NCBI GenBank assembly: GCA_025062195.1
Contig: JANXAS010000004.1
Location: 32,525 to 96,524, forward strand
Direction: 5' to 3'
From: Armatimonadota bacterium
Lineage (GTDB): Bacteria > Armatimonadota > Fervidibacteria > Fervidibacterales > Thermosaccharophagaceae
DNA: 64,000 bases
Position 1 is the first letter of the stretch. Each line of letters begins with the position of its first letter. The notes under the pieces were generated by a model. The model did not search any database, had not been told where the DNA came from, and saw only the letters and a list, made by a program, of their open reading frames with translations. The position numbers and the translations under genes were made by a program. Below are positions 44,821-54,302 of this stretch, piece after piece.

Positions 44821-45552
44821 ATGAGGATAGTTAAAGCCATACTTGAAACACTGAATATTGATGCGCCAATTAGGGAAGTTCGCGTTGGCGCATTCATAAC
44901 AGCAGTTTGGGCAAGAAGAATGGGGTTAGCATACACACTTGTTCCCGATAAGCCGCACGGTGAGAGGATGCCAATACCTAAAGCTGGCATGTTGAGCGAA
45001 TTGAGTTGCCGGCAGCTTGCCCAAATGGCGCTTTCAAACGAGCTTCCGCAACCGAGCATTGGTATGGCTGCGTTGAACGCCCTCATTGCTGAGACGGTTG
45101 AAAGTGAGCGCTTTGAAGAGGCTGACGGGGCGCAGATACTAATGCGAGTTGCTGAGGGGAAACGAACAGCTCTCATCGGTCACTTTCCATTCGTTGAAGA
45201 GCTGCGCAGACGCGCTGGGCAACTCATGGTCTTTGAAGAGCGTCCTCTGATGGGTGACCTGCCAGCGCATAAGGCAGACGAGCTTTTGCCACAAGCTCAA
45301 ATAGTCGCCATTACCGGGAGCGCATTCGTCAACCATACGATAGAACACCTGCTTGAACTCTCAAGGGGCGCTGAGCTTGTTATGGTGATAGGACCGACAA
45401 CACCGCTATCCAAAGTGCTGTTTGAATTCGGTGTGGACATAATCGCCGGCTCAATAGTTGTTGAACCGGAAACGGTGATGCGTTATGTTGGTGAGGGCGC
45501 GACATTTAAGCAGCTGCGCGGTGTCAAGAAGGTCGTGATGCGCCAAAGCTAA
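44821..45552 (+). CDS. DUF364 (putative heavy-metal chelation) protein
   Basis: 243 residues with the DUF4213/DUF364 arrangement: an enolase-N-like N-terminal domain (VRVGAFITAVWARRMGLAYTL) and a C-terminal Rossmann-like domain (ALIGHFPFVEELR, PLMGDLPAHKADELLPQAQIVAITGSAFVNHTIEHLLELSRGAE, VMVIGPTTPLSKVLFEFGVDIIAGSIV). Family members are suggested to bind metals or tetrapyrroles; the role is not settled. Start ATG 44821 after GAGGGGTGGGG; the track's 24-residue extension overlaps the methyltransferase gene. Confidence 0.82.
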   Translation: MRIVKAILETLNIDAPIREVRVGAFITAVWARRMGLAYTLVPDKPHGERMPIPKAGMLSELSCRQLAQMALSNELPQPSIGMAALNALIAETVESERFEEADGAQILMRVAEGKRTALIGHFPFVEELRRRAGQLMVFEERPLMGDLPAHKADELLPQAQIVAITGSAFVNHTIEHLLELSRGAELVMVIGPTTPLSKVLFEFGVDIIAGSIVVEPETVMRYVGEGATFKQLRGVKKVVMRQS

Positions 45553-45580
45553 CTTTACCGTTGTTCCCATAAGGGGGTGC

Positions 45581-46489
45581 ATGATTTTGCGCCTTGCCAC
45601 ATCCCTGAATGTCCTCTTTGACCCAAAGAGGGTCACACCTGAGATGGCAATTGAGCGGCTTGCCAAAGCCGGATTTGAAGCACTTGACTTCAACTTTTGT
45701 GACTGGCTGTTTGACGGCTCACCATTCACCGGGAACGAATGGGCGAAATGGATTGATGGCATAGGACGGAAAGCCAAATCAGTTGGGATACCGATAACGC
45801 AATCTCACGGTCCTATATTCAACAAGTTCGCTGACGATGAGAGGACGAGATGGCTGACACATATGAGCCACCGCTCAATTGAGGCGGCTGGCATGCTCGG
45901 CGCACAATGGATAGTGTTTGAGCCGGAGACGATTTCAGGCGCATTTGATGAAGCGCACATAGCATATCTTCGCCAGAGAAACCTTGATTGGTTTGCCGAG
46001 CTGCTTAAGACGGCAGAGAAAGCCGGCGTTGGCATAGCGCTTGAGAACAATGCCGATGCCTTCCTTAGGCGCGAGAGAAAGATAAGAAGACATTACTGCT
46101 CGGTGCCGGCGGAGTTGATTGACCTTGTGGATGCATTCAACCATCCGCTGATCGGCATATGCTGGGACACTGGGCATGCAAATATACAGCAGCTTGATCA
46201 GCCAGCTGCGCTCAGAGCCATTGGGAAAAGGTTAAAGGCACTTCACATCCAAGACAACGACGGCTTGCACGACCAACATGTGCTCCCTTTCTTTGGCACA
46301 ATTGATTGGCGCCCGATAGTAGATGCTCTGCGCGAGATTGAATATGAGGGCGACTTCACATATGAGGTGCACAACTCTGTAAGACCGCTCCCTGACGAGC
46401 TGAGAGATGCGGCTCTCAAACTTGCTGTTAGCATCGGCAGATACTTGCTCAACGAACGAAATGATGAATTCAAGCCCAATGCCAGATGA
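45581..46489 (+). CDS. Sugar phosphate isomerase/epimerase family protein
   Basis: 302 residues, xylose-isomerase-like TIM barrel. The metal residues are those expected: SHGPI, VFEPE, LENNAD, CWDTGHAN, LHIQDNDG, TYEVHNS. These barrels isomerise or dehydrate sugars or inositols, or act as endonuclease IV-like proteins; the substrate here is unknown. ATG 45581 follows AAGGGGGTGC. In the same run as the DUF364 gene, 28 bases upstream. Confidence 0.87.
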   Translation: MILRLATSLNVLFDPKRVTPEMAIERLAKAGFEALDFNFCDWLFDGSPFTGNEWAKWIDGIGRKAKSVGIPITQSHGPIFNKFADDERTRWLTHMSHRSIEAAGMLGAQWIVFEPETISGAFDEAHIAYLRQRNLDWFAELLKTAEKAGVGIALENNADAFLRRERKIRRHYCSVPAELIDLVDAFNHPLIGICWDTGHANIQQLDQPAALRAIGKRLKALHIQDNDGLHDQHVLPFFGTIDWRPIVDALREIEYEGDFTYEVHNSVRPLPDELRDAALKLAVSIGRYLLNERNDEFKPNAR

Positions 46490-46562
46490 TGAGAAACTTC
46501 TGCAGTGAACAAGACGGGCGATGGACATCACACTTTAGTTTACGGCTCAAAGGAATCACAGC

Positions 46563-47123
46563 ATGAATCTCGAAAAGGGTGTGCTGCAAATGGGGAAGCC
46601 GGTGAAAGGCAGAAAGGGTGTTAGCATCGAGATGCCGCAAACGATTGTGAGAGGATGGCACCTATTCTTTTCACTGGTCATTGCCTTCGCTGTGCTGATT
46701 GCCGGATGCGCAAGGACAAGAGGGGCATTCTGGGTAGAGCGTGACTTGCTTGGCACTTGGCGGCTCACTGATAGAGGTGATGTTGGTGTTCCGCCACTGG
46801 GTGAAAGATGCGAATTCCGCTCGGACGGGACAGTGCACATTATTGAAAGAGGGCAGGTGCGCATAGGTGCATTTAGAGTTGAAAGAAATGAACTTGAGCT
46901 TGTGGTTCCCGGGGCGCCAGTTGAAGTTTGGGTGATAAGGAATCAGCCAAGCGGTGAGTTGATGTTGTTCAGCAGGTCTTTAAATACGACGGTGCGCTAC
47001 GCACGAGTTGGCAGGGGTGAGTTTATAACTGGGACGGTTAGCATTATCCTCAAGTCCATTGTGGTGATTGCGCTGATCTTCTTGCTTTACCGTTTCCTTA
47101 CAAGGGTGCTTGAGCTTGAGTGA
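46563..47123 (+). CDS. Predicted envelope protein with two membrane segments
   Basis: 186 residues. LFFSLVIAFAVLIAGCARTRG has a lipobox-like IAGC at the end of the first hydrophobic segment but is 30 residues from the start, so it may be an anchor. A small beta domain in the middle (LLGTWRLTDRG, CEFRSDGTVHII, GAFRVERNELELVV) looks like the lipocalin-like or DUF-type 'WRLTDRG..FRSDGT' pattern. The C-terminus is a second membrane helix (SIILKSIVVIALIFLLYRFL). AAAGGA lies eight bases before ATG 46563. No specific function. Confidence 0.65.
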   Translation: MNLEKGVLQMGKPVKGRKGVSIEMPQTIVRGWHLFFSLVIAFAVLIAGCARTRGAFWVERDLLGTWRLTDRGDVGVPPLGERCEFRSDGTVHIIERGQVRIGAFRVERNELELVVPGAPVEVWVIRNQPSGELMLFSRSLNTTVRYARVGRGEFITGTVSIILKSIVVIALIFLLYRFLTRVLELE

Positions 47124-47157
47124 GGGTTGTCAGACCACAGCAACATGGTGACGATGC

Positions 47158-48006
47158 ATGAATGAAGTGTGTGCAAATGAAAAGCGCATTGTCAGCATCT
47201 CAAATGTTCGTGTTGGCGCTGGTGAGCTCGTCCTCATAGCTGGTCCGTGTGCCATTGAAAGTGAAACGGTCTGCATGCACGCTGCCGAATTCTTAAAGGC
47301 GTTGACTGAGGAACTCAACATGCCGTTCATCTTCAAAGCCTCATATGACAAGGCTAACAGAACGAGCTTGCATTCGTTTCGCGGTCTCGGGATGAAAAAT
47401 GGGCTTTGTATATTGAGCAAGGTGAAAAGTGAGTTTGGCATACCGGTGCTGACGGATGTGCACTGCGTTCAACAAGTTGATGAGGCTGCTGAAGTTGCTG
47501 ATGTCCTTCAAGTGCCCGCTTTCTTGTGCCGTCAAACCGATTTGCTTATCAAAGTTGGGAAGAGTGGAAGAGCCGTAAATATCAAGAAGGGGCAGTTTGT
47601 AGCTCCCGAAGATATGCGCTTTGCAATTGAGAAGGTGACGAGCACCGGCAATCACAATGTTATGGTCACAGAGAGAGGCACAACATTCGGCTACCACGAT
47701 TTGGTTGTGGACATGCGCAGCATCGTCATCATGCGCTCATTCGGCTACCCAGTTGTCTTTGACGCCACCCACAGCGTTCAACAACCTGGTGCTGCGGGCG
47801 GCTCATCCGGTGGGCGCAGAGAATTTGTCCCATACCTTGCAAGGGCTGCAGTTGCAGTTGGCATTGATGCGCTCTTTCTGGAGGTTCATCCATCGCCTGA
47901 TGAAGCCCTTTCCGACGGACCGAATATGCTCCCCCTCTCGCAACTCAAACCTTTGCTTCAATCTGTGTTAGCAATTCACGAAGCACTGAAGTTTATCCGC
48001 TCGTAA
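47158..48006 (+). CDS. kdsA: 3-deoxy-8-phosphooctulonate synthase (KDO-8-phosphate synthase)
   Basis: Condenses arabinose-5-phosphate with phosphoenolpyruvate to make KDO-8-phosphate for the lipopolysaccharide core. 282 residues with [59 protein letters not shown] and [10 protein letters not shown], all KdsA. No other KDO genes (kdsB, kdsD, waaA) are adjacent. The ribosome site before ATG 47158 is weak. It ends two bases before the convergent UroD-like gene. Confidence 0.95.
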   Translation: MNEVCANEKRIVSISNVRVGAGELVLIAGPCAIESETVCMHAAEFLKALTEELNMPFIFKASYDKANRTSLHSFRGLGMKNGLCILSKVKSEFGIPVLTDVHCVQQVDEAAEVADVLQVPAFLCRQTDLLIKVGKSGRAVNIKKGQFVAPEDMRFAIEKVTSTGNHNVMVTERGTTFGYHDLVVDMRSIVIMRSFGYPVVFDATHSVQQPGAAGGSSGGRREFVPYLARAAVAVGIDALFLEVHPSPDEALSDGPNMLPLSQLKPLLQSVLAIHEALKFIRS

Positions 48007-48008
48007 CC

Positions 48009-49070
48009 TTACCTGTAACGACCATATTCATGCACAAGCTGCATGACAAACTTGTATCGCTCAAAGCTCACATTATCCGGCACGGAATGGTCAGAGTGGT
48101 AAATGTATCCGCCACCAACCTTTGCCACCTCAAACTTCACCTTTATTTCCTCCTCAATCAGCCTTGGGTCTGGTGCTGCCATCTTGCGGACATCAATTCC
48201 ACCCATGAATGCAAGCGCATCACCGTAGTCACGCTTGAGCTTTATTAAGTCCATGCCAGCCTTCACTTCAAGTGGCTGCAAGCAATCCCAACCGGCTTCA
48301 ATGAAATGAGGAACGAGTGCGCTGACATTACCGCAGCTGTGCAATATCGTCTTCATCCCTTTGCTGTGAAAGAAGTCGCAAGCACGCTTATGCGCTGGCA
48401 TGAGCAACTCACGATATGCCCTCGGCGAGAAAAATGTTGTGTTTCTGTATCCGAGGTCATCATACAGGAATGCTGCGTCAAACTCAAATCCCCTTGCGAG
48501 CATCTCTTCGGCAGCGTCAATGGCAATCTGGACGCTTGCCTCAAAGAGCTCCATAACCCATTCAGGGTCATCAATTATTGCTGGGAGTAAGTTCTCCGGA
48601 CCCACAACCATAGCCATCCTGTCGTAGCCTATGGGCGCATTGAATGTGCAGAAGTAGCCAGCTTCACGGGCTTTCTTATTTCTTTCCAATTCTGCAGCCC
48701 AGTTGACACGCGACTCGTTCATTGTCAGTTTGTCCCTGTATTCCTCCCACTTACTTCTGTTGGTGATGAGGAAGCCGAGCAACTCTGGCGTTGAAGTCTT
48801 GTGCTTCCAGTTCTTGACAACAGCGCCGTCGGCATTACGCACAATCGTGTATTCATCTGTCTCCTCAATTACCTCTTGGGGTAACTGAAAAGATATGTCA
48901 GGGGCAAACCCAACAAACTCATATCCGAAATACTCAGCCGGGCCGATCTCCTCTGGCAATCCCTCCCTATGCCAGCGCGCAATTGTTGTCCCCCATGGCG
49001 AATCCGAGAGCGGCACCCTATCTGGTTCAATATGGTTAAGTGCCATGAGAACTCGCTCCCTTGATGTCAC
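48009..49070 (-). CDS. Uroporphyrinogen decarboxylase family protein
   Basis: 353 residues; third UroD-like protein. MTSRERVLMALNHIEPDRVPL, AAFLYDDLGYRNTTFFSP, LHSCGNVSALVPHFIEAGWDCLQPLEVKAGMDL and AFMGGIDVR. It has HSCGN where the other two have KHTDGN, the pattern of MtaA/CmuA-type proteins in which the histidine and cysteine bind zinc, so this paralogue may be a true methyl transferase while the others are not. GTG 49070 follows GAGGGGGTGAAGTGGA. No corrinoid protein adjacent. Confidence 0.85.
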   Translation of the reverse strand: MTSRERVLMALNHIEPDRVPLSDSPWGTTIARWHREGLPEEIGPAEYFGYEFVGFAPDISFQLPQEVIEETDEYTIVRNADGAVVKNWKHKTSTPELLGFLITNRSKWEEYRDKLTMNESRVNWAAELERNKKAREAGYFCTFNAPIGYDRMAMVVGPENLLPAIIDDPEWVMELFEASVQIAIDAAEEMLARGFEFDAAFLYDDLGYRNTTFFSPRAYRELLMPAHKRACDFFHSKGMKTILHSCGNVSALVPHFIEAGWDCLQPLEVKAGMDLIKLKRDYGDALAFMGGIDVRKMAAPDPRLIEEEIKVKFEVAKVGGGYIYHSDHSVPDNVSFERYKFVMQLVHEYGRYR

Positions 49071-49384
49071 TCCACTTCACCCCCTCTTATGGGCGGCTGC
49101 CAAACAGCCATAGCGCCATCGTGCAGCATTCTCTCTCACACATTGCTAACCTCAAAAAATTCGCTTACGCTTATGACATGCAGTTGCAAGTTGAATAGGG
49201 AAGCGTCCTCGCCGTTATGGAAAAAACATCCTCACGGGCGGGTCTGCATAAACCACCAATAGGTCTATATAACTGAACGCGGTATAGTTACCGCGAGCGC
49301 AAGAGCCAAATAATACAACCCACTTTAGCGACAATCTCTCGTTCAGCTCGTGCTCGCCTCAATCTACGAGTCAGGCTTCAAGCA
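49071..49384. other. 314-base spacer with a short perfect hairpin
   Basis: Separates two minus-strand genes. The only structure seen is the hairpin at 49278-49295. It must hold the promoter for the UroD-like gene if that is not read through. Confidence 0.4.
49278..49295. repeat. CGCGGTA-TAGT-TACCGCG hairpin
   Basis: Perfect 7-base stem with a four-base loop. It lies between two same-direction genes and could end the upstream transcript, although no T-run follows. Confidence 0.5.
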
Positions 49385-50644
49385 TCACTCAATCGTGAGT
49401 ATCCGTATGTTGCGGAAGCGTGTGAGCTTGCCCTGCCAATCACCGCCACCGTGCACCTGAAGTCCGATGAAGCCTGCTTCGGGTAATCTTGCCTCTTTAT
49501 CAGCGAAGTCAACGAGCAAACGCTCATTCAACCAGACGCGAATTCTTGGCGGTTGCCCGATGACCACAGCTCTGAGCAAGTTCCAATCGCCCTCACGCCA
49601 TGCCTCTTTCCATCGCTCATTTGGCGCAAGCCATCCACCGCACCCTTCGCCGTAAAGCGTCCCAACTTGCCCACCATCACGATAGTCAATTGTCACTTGG
49701 TAGCATCTTCCATCTTCGGTTGTCCTCAAGAACAAGCCGCTATCAATTCCATAGTCCGGCTTTATCTCGGCGACGACCTCAAAGTCGCGATATTTATCAA
49801 CGGTTGCAAGCACGCCACCGTTGCCTGGCGGCTCTTGTGTGCCCTGAAGGACACCATCAACAGCCTCCCACTTGCCACCAGTGCCGTGCGCAGTCTTTAG
49901 GATACGCCACCCCTTCAAGCTCTTGCCATCAAATAGCGTTCTGTAAGCCATCACTCCTGCAGGTGGCGGAAGCATTTCCGGCGAGTCGGCTTCCTCCTCA
50001 CTCAGGGGGCGAATGTAAATGTTTCTGAAGTGCACAGGTCCATGATCACCCTGAAGCATCAAAGGACCTGGCACTCCCTCATTCCCGTCAAGCGCTCCAC
50101 CAGTCACCCTCGCAAGCTCTGCGTTCTCGTGTATCGTCACGCCATTGTGAATTACAGTCACCCTCGCCCTTCTGGTTATCTTCCCATCGGGGCTTCGGCG
50201 AGCTTGGACGAACTTTACCTCAAACACCTGCCATTCATCCGCGGGCTTGCTGGCATTAAACCTTGGGACAAGCAAACCATAAATGCCGCCGCATATGTGT
50301 GTTGCCGGCTTTGCACCATATGAATCAAGCAACTGAATTTCGTAGCGCCCTTGCAGGTATACTCCGCTGTTACTTCCCCTTGGCATGCGAAACTCAATGT
50401 GCAGCTGGAAGTCACCAAACCTTTGCTCGCTGACCAGATCTGTGCTTGGCGGTTGGTTAATCAATATGCCATCTTCAACTCGCCAGCCATTCCTGCCACC
50501 CTCATAGCGCAGTCTCCAACCGGATAGACTTTTTCCATCAAACAAAGCTATCCAGTCGGCGGCATGCAAGCTCGGCGTAATGGTTAGGCAAACCAAAAAG
50601 AGCATGCCTGCAAACTTAGATGTAGAATTTGCTTTCGTCCTCAT
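49385..50644 (-). CDS. Secreted protein with two DUF1080 (3-keto-disaccharide hydrolase) domains
   Basis: About 419 residues with a Sec signal. Two consecutive DUF1080 domains: the first (about 30-215) with WIALFDGKSLSGWRLR, SEQRFGDFQLHIEFRMPRGSNSGVYLQGRYEIQLLDSYG and GPLMLQGDHGPVHFRNIYIRPL; the second (about 235-418) with YRTLFDGKSLKGWRIL, YRDFEVVAEIKPDYGIDSGLFLRTTEDG and GFIGLQVHGGGDW. The family includes 3-keto-glycoside hydrolases linked to Gfo/Idh/MocA-type sugar oxidation. ATG 50644 after GGGGGTGGA; the track begins with a GTG three codons earlier. Confidence 0.85.
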   Translation of the reverse strand: MRTKANSTSKFAGMLFLVCLTITPSLHAADWIALFDGKSLSGWRLRYEGGRNGWRVEDGILINQPPSTDLVSEQRFGDFQLHIEFRMPRGSNSGVYLQGRYEIQLLDSYGAKPATHICGGIYGLLVPRFNASKPADEWQVFEVKFVQARRSPDGKITRRARVTVIHNGVTIHENAELARVTGGALDGNEGVPGPLMLQGDHGPVHFRNIYIRPLSEEEADSPEMLPPPAGVMAYRTLFDGKSLKGWRILKTAHGTGGKWEAVDGVLQGTQEPPGNGGVLATVDKYRDFEVVAEIKPDYGIDSGLFLRTTEDGRCYQVTIDYRDGGQVGTLYGEGCGGWLAPNERWKEAWREGDWNLLRAVVIGQPPRIRVWLNERLLVDFADKEARLPEAGFIGLQVHGGGDWQGKLTRFRNIRILTIE

Positions 50645-50755
50645 TGCTTCCACCCCCGTTATAATTGATGGAGCGCTGCAGGCACATTTTCACAACATGC
50701 GATTATGGCATCACAAAGAAGCGAGCGCTAACTTAGCATTGATGCCATTGCTTTC

Positions 50756-51634
50756 TCACAAGGCAAGCATATGAGCATCAAATACAGGTCCGTCAACACA
50801 AGCCAATTTGTAACACTCTTTCCCACATTCAACAACCTTGCAAGCACACCCAAAACATAAGCCCAAGCCGCAAGCCATTCGTTCCTCAATTGAGAACTGC
50901 CCATAAATAGCGCGCTCAATCAAGATGCGCTGCAAGCATTTCAGCATTTCCTTCGGACCACATGCATACACCGCCACTTTGCGGTGCTCATTTGCTTTAA
51001 GCCAAGATAATGTCAAATCAACCGCTGTCCCGCAAAACGCATCAGCATGAGGTTGCTCAAGCGCTATCGCCGACGGAACACCGTGTTTTGCAAACTCATC
51101 AGCTGCAAGATGCACATCACCAACCTCAAGAACACACCTATTCGTCACCCTCACTGGGAGTTCATCAAACGACTTTGCACCAACTATAGCCACAACATCA
51201 ACCCCCATCCTTACAAGCACCTTTGAGAGGAACGGCAGCGGAGCGTAACCCATCCCGCCACCAACAAGCAATGCTACATCATGACCATCACACCAACTGA
51301 AAGGCTTACCAAGCGGACCAAGGAGGCGAACTGAATCACCAACCTTAAGCTGTGCCATGGCGGCAGTTCCTGCACCAACTACAGAGAAAGCTATCTCAAT
51401 CTCATCACCTTCAACATCCGAAACTGAAAATGGGCGTGGCATGATGAAGCGCACACCAAGGCTTGTGCCCAGCTTTAGGCTATCGCCATCATCAAGGAAG
51501 ATGCACACAAACTGTCCGGGTTGGACATTTCTGGCGATCTCCGGCGCAAGGAGATGCACGCGATGAAAACGATTAAGCGCATCGCGCTTTATGACCTCAG
51601 CCATAATCTGATAACAGGTTTGTTCCATCGTCAT
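50756..51634 (-). CDS. pyrK: Dihydroorotate dehydrogenase electron-transfer subunit family protein (PyrK)
   Basis: 292 residues, FAD/NAD-linked reductase with a C-terminal [2Fe-2S] cluster. MPRPFSVSDV is the FAD-binding RxYS-like motif, LVGGGMGYAPLPFLSKVL and YACGPKEMLKCL bind NAD, and CGLGLCFGCACKV plus CVDGPVF supply the four cluster cysteines as in PyrK. It passes electrons from the PyrD flavin to NAD+. No PyrD gene beside it, so it could also serve another dehydrogenase. AAGGAGCGATTCCG precedes ATG 51634. Upstream PHP gene on the same strand is 30 bases away. Confidence 0.85.
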   Translation of the reverse strand: MTMEQTCYQIMAEVIKRDALNRFHRVHLLAPEIARNVQPGQFVCIFLDDGDSLKLGTSLGVRFIMPRPFSVSDVEGDEIEIAFSVVGAGTAAMAQLKVGDSVRLLGPLGKPFSWCDGHDVALLVGGGMGYAPLPFLSKVLVRMGVDVVAIVGAKSFDELPVRVTNRCVLEVGDVHLAADEFAKHGVPSAIALEQPHADAFCGTAVDLTLSWLKANEHRKVAVYACGPKEMLKCLQRILIERAIYGQFSIEERMACGLGLCFGCACKVVECGKECYKLACVDGPVFDAHMLAL

Positions 51635-51664
51635 CGGAATCGCTCCTTATGCACAGCTTACTGC

Positions 51665-54109
51665 TCAATGCCTAATGGGGGGCTTGCCAAGCGGCGTGAA
51701 TATTCCATCACCATTGGCGTCCACCCAAATTGGATTAGTGATTGCAAACGGCTTGACTTCGTAGCGTGTGCCATCGTAGCCTGCATACTCGCTAACGATT
51801 GGCGATAGGGGTTTATTGCCGTATACGAGAACAACATACCATGCATCACACTTCGGCGATACATATAAAGCCCTGTCAAACCTTAAGATTTTATTGGTTG
51901 GCTTGAGCTTAAAGCGCTTTATCAGCGAGCCATTCTCAACGAGCCTGATTTCGCTCACATCAACCCATGGTGCAGCCTGCACTCTTATGCGCAGTTTGGC
52001 ACGGCGCTCCTTCAGACTAACAAGTCTGCCGATGCCTTTCCCATTTATGGTCATAGTTACAAACGGACCCATGCTGACAATGATTTGTCCAGCCCTAAAG
52101 GCTCTCACTATGTCATCGCAGGTGACATTAGCTAAATTGTCGCGCCCGACAAACGCATAACATCTTGGGTATCCAGCCTCTTGTTGAGCCACATGATGAG
52201 AGTCCGAACCGCCAGTTGCTGTGACACGAAGCCCTAAGTTCAGCAGCGCAAACCAATCCTTAAGTGCCTCATCAAGCGTGTGCATCATCTTTGCGTTGAG
52301 GACTTCAACGCAGTCAAAATCCGTTGACCACTCAGTGTGATCGCTTTTGCCGCTCTTCGGATCAAACTGGACTACATTGAAGTAACTTTTACCGATGCGG
52401 GGGTGGTTGACCTGAATCACCTGAACACCGCTTAGGGAACGCACCTGCGAGAATATTTCGGTGATACCCTTCCCAGCCCATGTGATGGCGCCCACATCCG
52501 GCGGTATCGGGAAAGCGTTGAAGTGTCCCAAATGACGCGTCGTTATCTCCTGCCCCGGTATCGGAAGAAGCATCCCTCTTAAACCCATCCTTAAAACGAG
52601 CTCTGAAAGGTCGGTGACAAAATCATGGTCTGTCATAACGAGGCATTCAATCCCCTCAGCCAAATTACTTATGATGCGGTCCTTCAAGCTCACCGAACTG
52701 TCAAAGCTGTTTGAACAATGCTGATGTGGGTCAACAGCAACCCAGCCGTCAGTGTTAAGCACCCTGCGCAAGAAGAATTGGACACACGCTGTTTTCCCCT
52801 CTGGGACATAAAGCACTCTCTCGTGAAGGATGTATTCAAAGCCTCTTGAAGCAATGATGCGATACCATCCCGGCGCTATAGGACGAAGTCCATCACCGAG
52901 TGAGGCAACGATGTTCATTGCGCCGTCAGCATTATCACATGAGCCGAAGTTGGGCGTCTCACTGCCGCGCATCCCGATGAATGTCAACCGTCCGGGGACT
53001 TTACGGCAATTTGGCAACTCGTATATGGCGAAGCGAACAAAGGATGGCGCACTCATTCTGAGCGTGATGCGCTTGCTCTCGCCGGCGCGCACCGATACGC
53101 GCAATTTGTCAACGGCACTTCGCGCGGCGTGGAATGGCTTGATAAGGTATTCACCCTCTGGCAGCGCCAGCTTGAAACTGCCGTCATTACCTACGACTGC
53201 CTCAACAAACGGCTTCCCCAAAAGAGCAGCTTGAACTAATGCGTTGGTGATTGGCTTGCCGCCAACCTTTTGAAGCACCATTCCGATGACGTTTGCCACC
53301 TTTCGCCCATGAACGAGATAAGAAACATGAGCAGCCTCAGCTATATCCTTTGCGACTATGAAGTGGCGCTCGTATGTGAATGATTCATTCGGCATTAGGT
53401 CAACTCTCGCCGATATGACATCGCTCCAGCTTATGCCGTTGATTGCCGTCAGTATGCTGCCTTTGATGCACATTCCGTAAGCCACTTTGCTGCCACTGTA
53501 AGCTATCCAATCGGCGGTGATGGTTTTATTTGTGGCGTCGTAACCATACATTGGGGCATATATGCGAGTGCGCCCGCATTGGACAGCGTCTCCGAGCATA
53601 AAGCCCTTAAGTGGCACTGAACCATTGTTGGTGACTTTGGTGCGCATTGTTATGAATTTTTCTCCGCCCCTAACGATGTATTGCGTTATGAGTTTTAGTT
53701 CACCCGTGAACGAGTCAACACCTCTTGCCTCAACTATGGCAACGCCATCCTCCCCAGACTTGATTACCTCAACGGATGTATATCTTGCCTGTCTTGGGTA
53801 GCGCCCGAGGAAGAGTAACACTTGCTCAATTGCATCCCAGCCACCGATTGGTGCTGCGTCAATTATGTTCCCGCCACTCGCCGCCCCTCTGTGAGCATGC
53901 CCAACCGAGCTTATGACGGCGCGCAGGTGCTCGTTGCCGATCAAAATGTCGCCAACTTTTGACGAGGCGCCGGCTCCAGGAGGACACTCGGATGGCTCAG
54001 CAATCACTTTCGCAAAAGCGCTCGCTTGAGCTATGTCACAACTCACCGCCAGCAAATTAAATATACAGCCAAGGATGCTAACCAATACTGATGCCCTTCC
54101 TAACCCCAT
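51665..54109 (-). CDS. Secreted PHP-domain metallohydrolase (CehA/McbA-like)
   Basis: 814 residues with a Sec signal. The N-terminal half is beta-rich (LIGNEHLRAVISSVGHAHRGAASGGNIIDAA; a carboxypeptidase-regulatory-like module with EAVVGNDGSFKLALPEGEYLIKPF). The C-terminal half is a PHP phosphoesterase-type domain: VAVDPHQHCSNSFDS, LVMTDHDFV, EITTRHLGHFNAF, VNHPRIG, TGGSDSHHVA. The histidines and aspartates of the trinuclear site are there. CehA/McbA proteins are hydrolases for carbamates or similar esters, but most such multi-domain proteins have unknown substrates. ATG 54109 has only a weak GGTGTGATG upstream. Confidence 0.8.
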   Translation of the reverse strand: MGLGRASVLVSILGCIFNLLAVSCDIAQASAFAKVIAEPSECPPGAGASSKVGDILIGNEHLRAVISSVGHAHRGAASGGNIIDAAPIGGWDAIEQVLLFLGRYPRQARYTSVEVIKSGEDGVAIVEARGVDSFTGELKLITQYIVRGGEKFITMRTKVTNNGSVPLKGFMLGDAVQCGRTRIYAPMYGYDATNKTITADWIAYSGSKVAYGMCIKGSILTAINGISWSDVISARVDLMPNESFTYERHFIVAKDIAEAAHVSYLVHGRKVANVIGMVLQKVGGKPITNALVQAALLGKPFVEAVVGNDGSFKLALPEGEYLIKPFHAARSAVDKLRVSVRAGESKRITLRMSAPSFVRFAIYELPNCRKVPGRLTFIGMRGSETPNFGSCDNADGAMNIVASLGDGLRPIAPGWYRIIASRGFEYILHERVLYVPEGKTACVQFFLRRVLNTDGWVAVDPHQHCSNSFDSSVSLKDRIISNLAEGIECLVMTDHDFVTDLSELVLRMGLRGMLLPIPGQEITTRHLGHFNAFPIPPDVGAITWAGKGITEIFSQVRSLSGVQVIQVNHPRIGKSYFNVVQFDPKSGKSDHTEWSTDFDCVEVLNAKMMHTLDEALKDWFALLNLGLRVTATGGSDSHHVAQQEAGYPRCYAFVGRDNLANVTCDDIVRAFRAGQIIVSMGPFVTMTINGKGIGRLVSLKERRAKLRIRVQAAPWVDVSEIRLVENGSLIKRFKLKPTNKILRFDRALYVSPKCDAWYVVLVYGNKPLSPIVSEYAGYDGTRYEVKPFAITNPIWVDANGDGIFTPLGKPPIRH

Positions 54110-54302
54110 CCAGCATCACACCGGGCATGAGCTGACCCACATAACAGTGCAAACTGCACAAACAATGAATTATCTAAGATATCTCCAGCTGCAGCTTGCT
54201 ACACGAAAAAGTCCGCGCCTTATGGTGCTCAGCTCATCACATCATTTCCAAATGTAAGCACCGTCATTCAGCTAACGAACTTTTTATCAACTGGCGGTTG
54301 CT

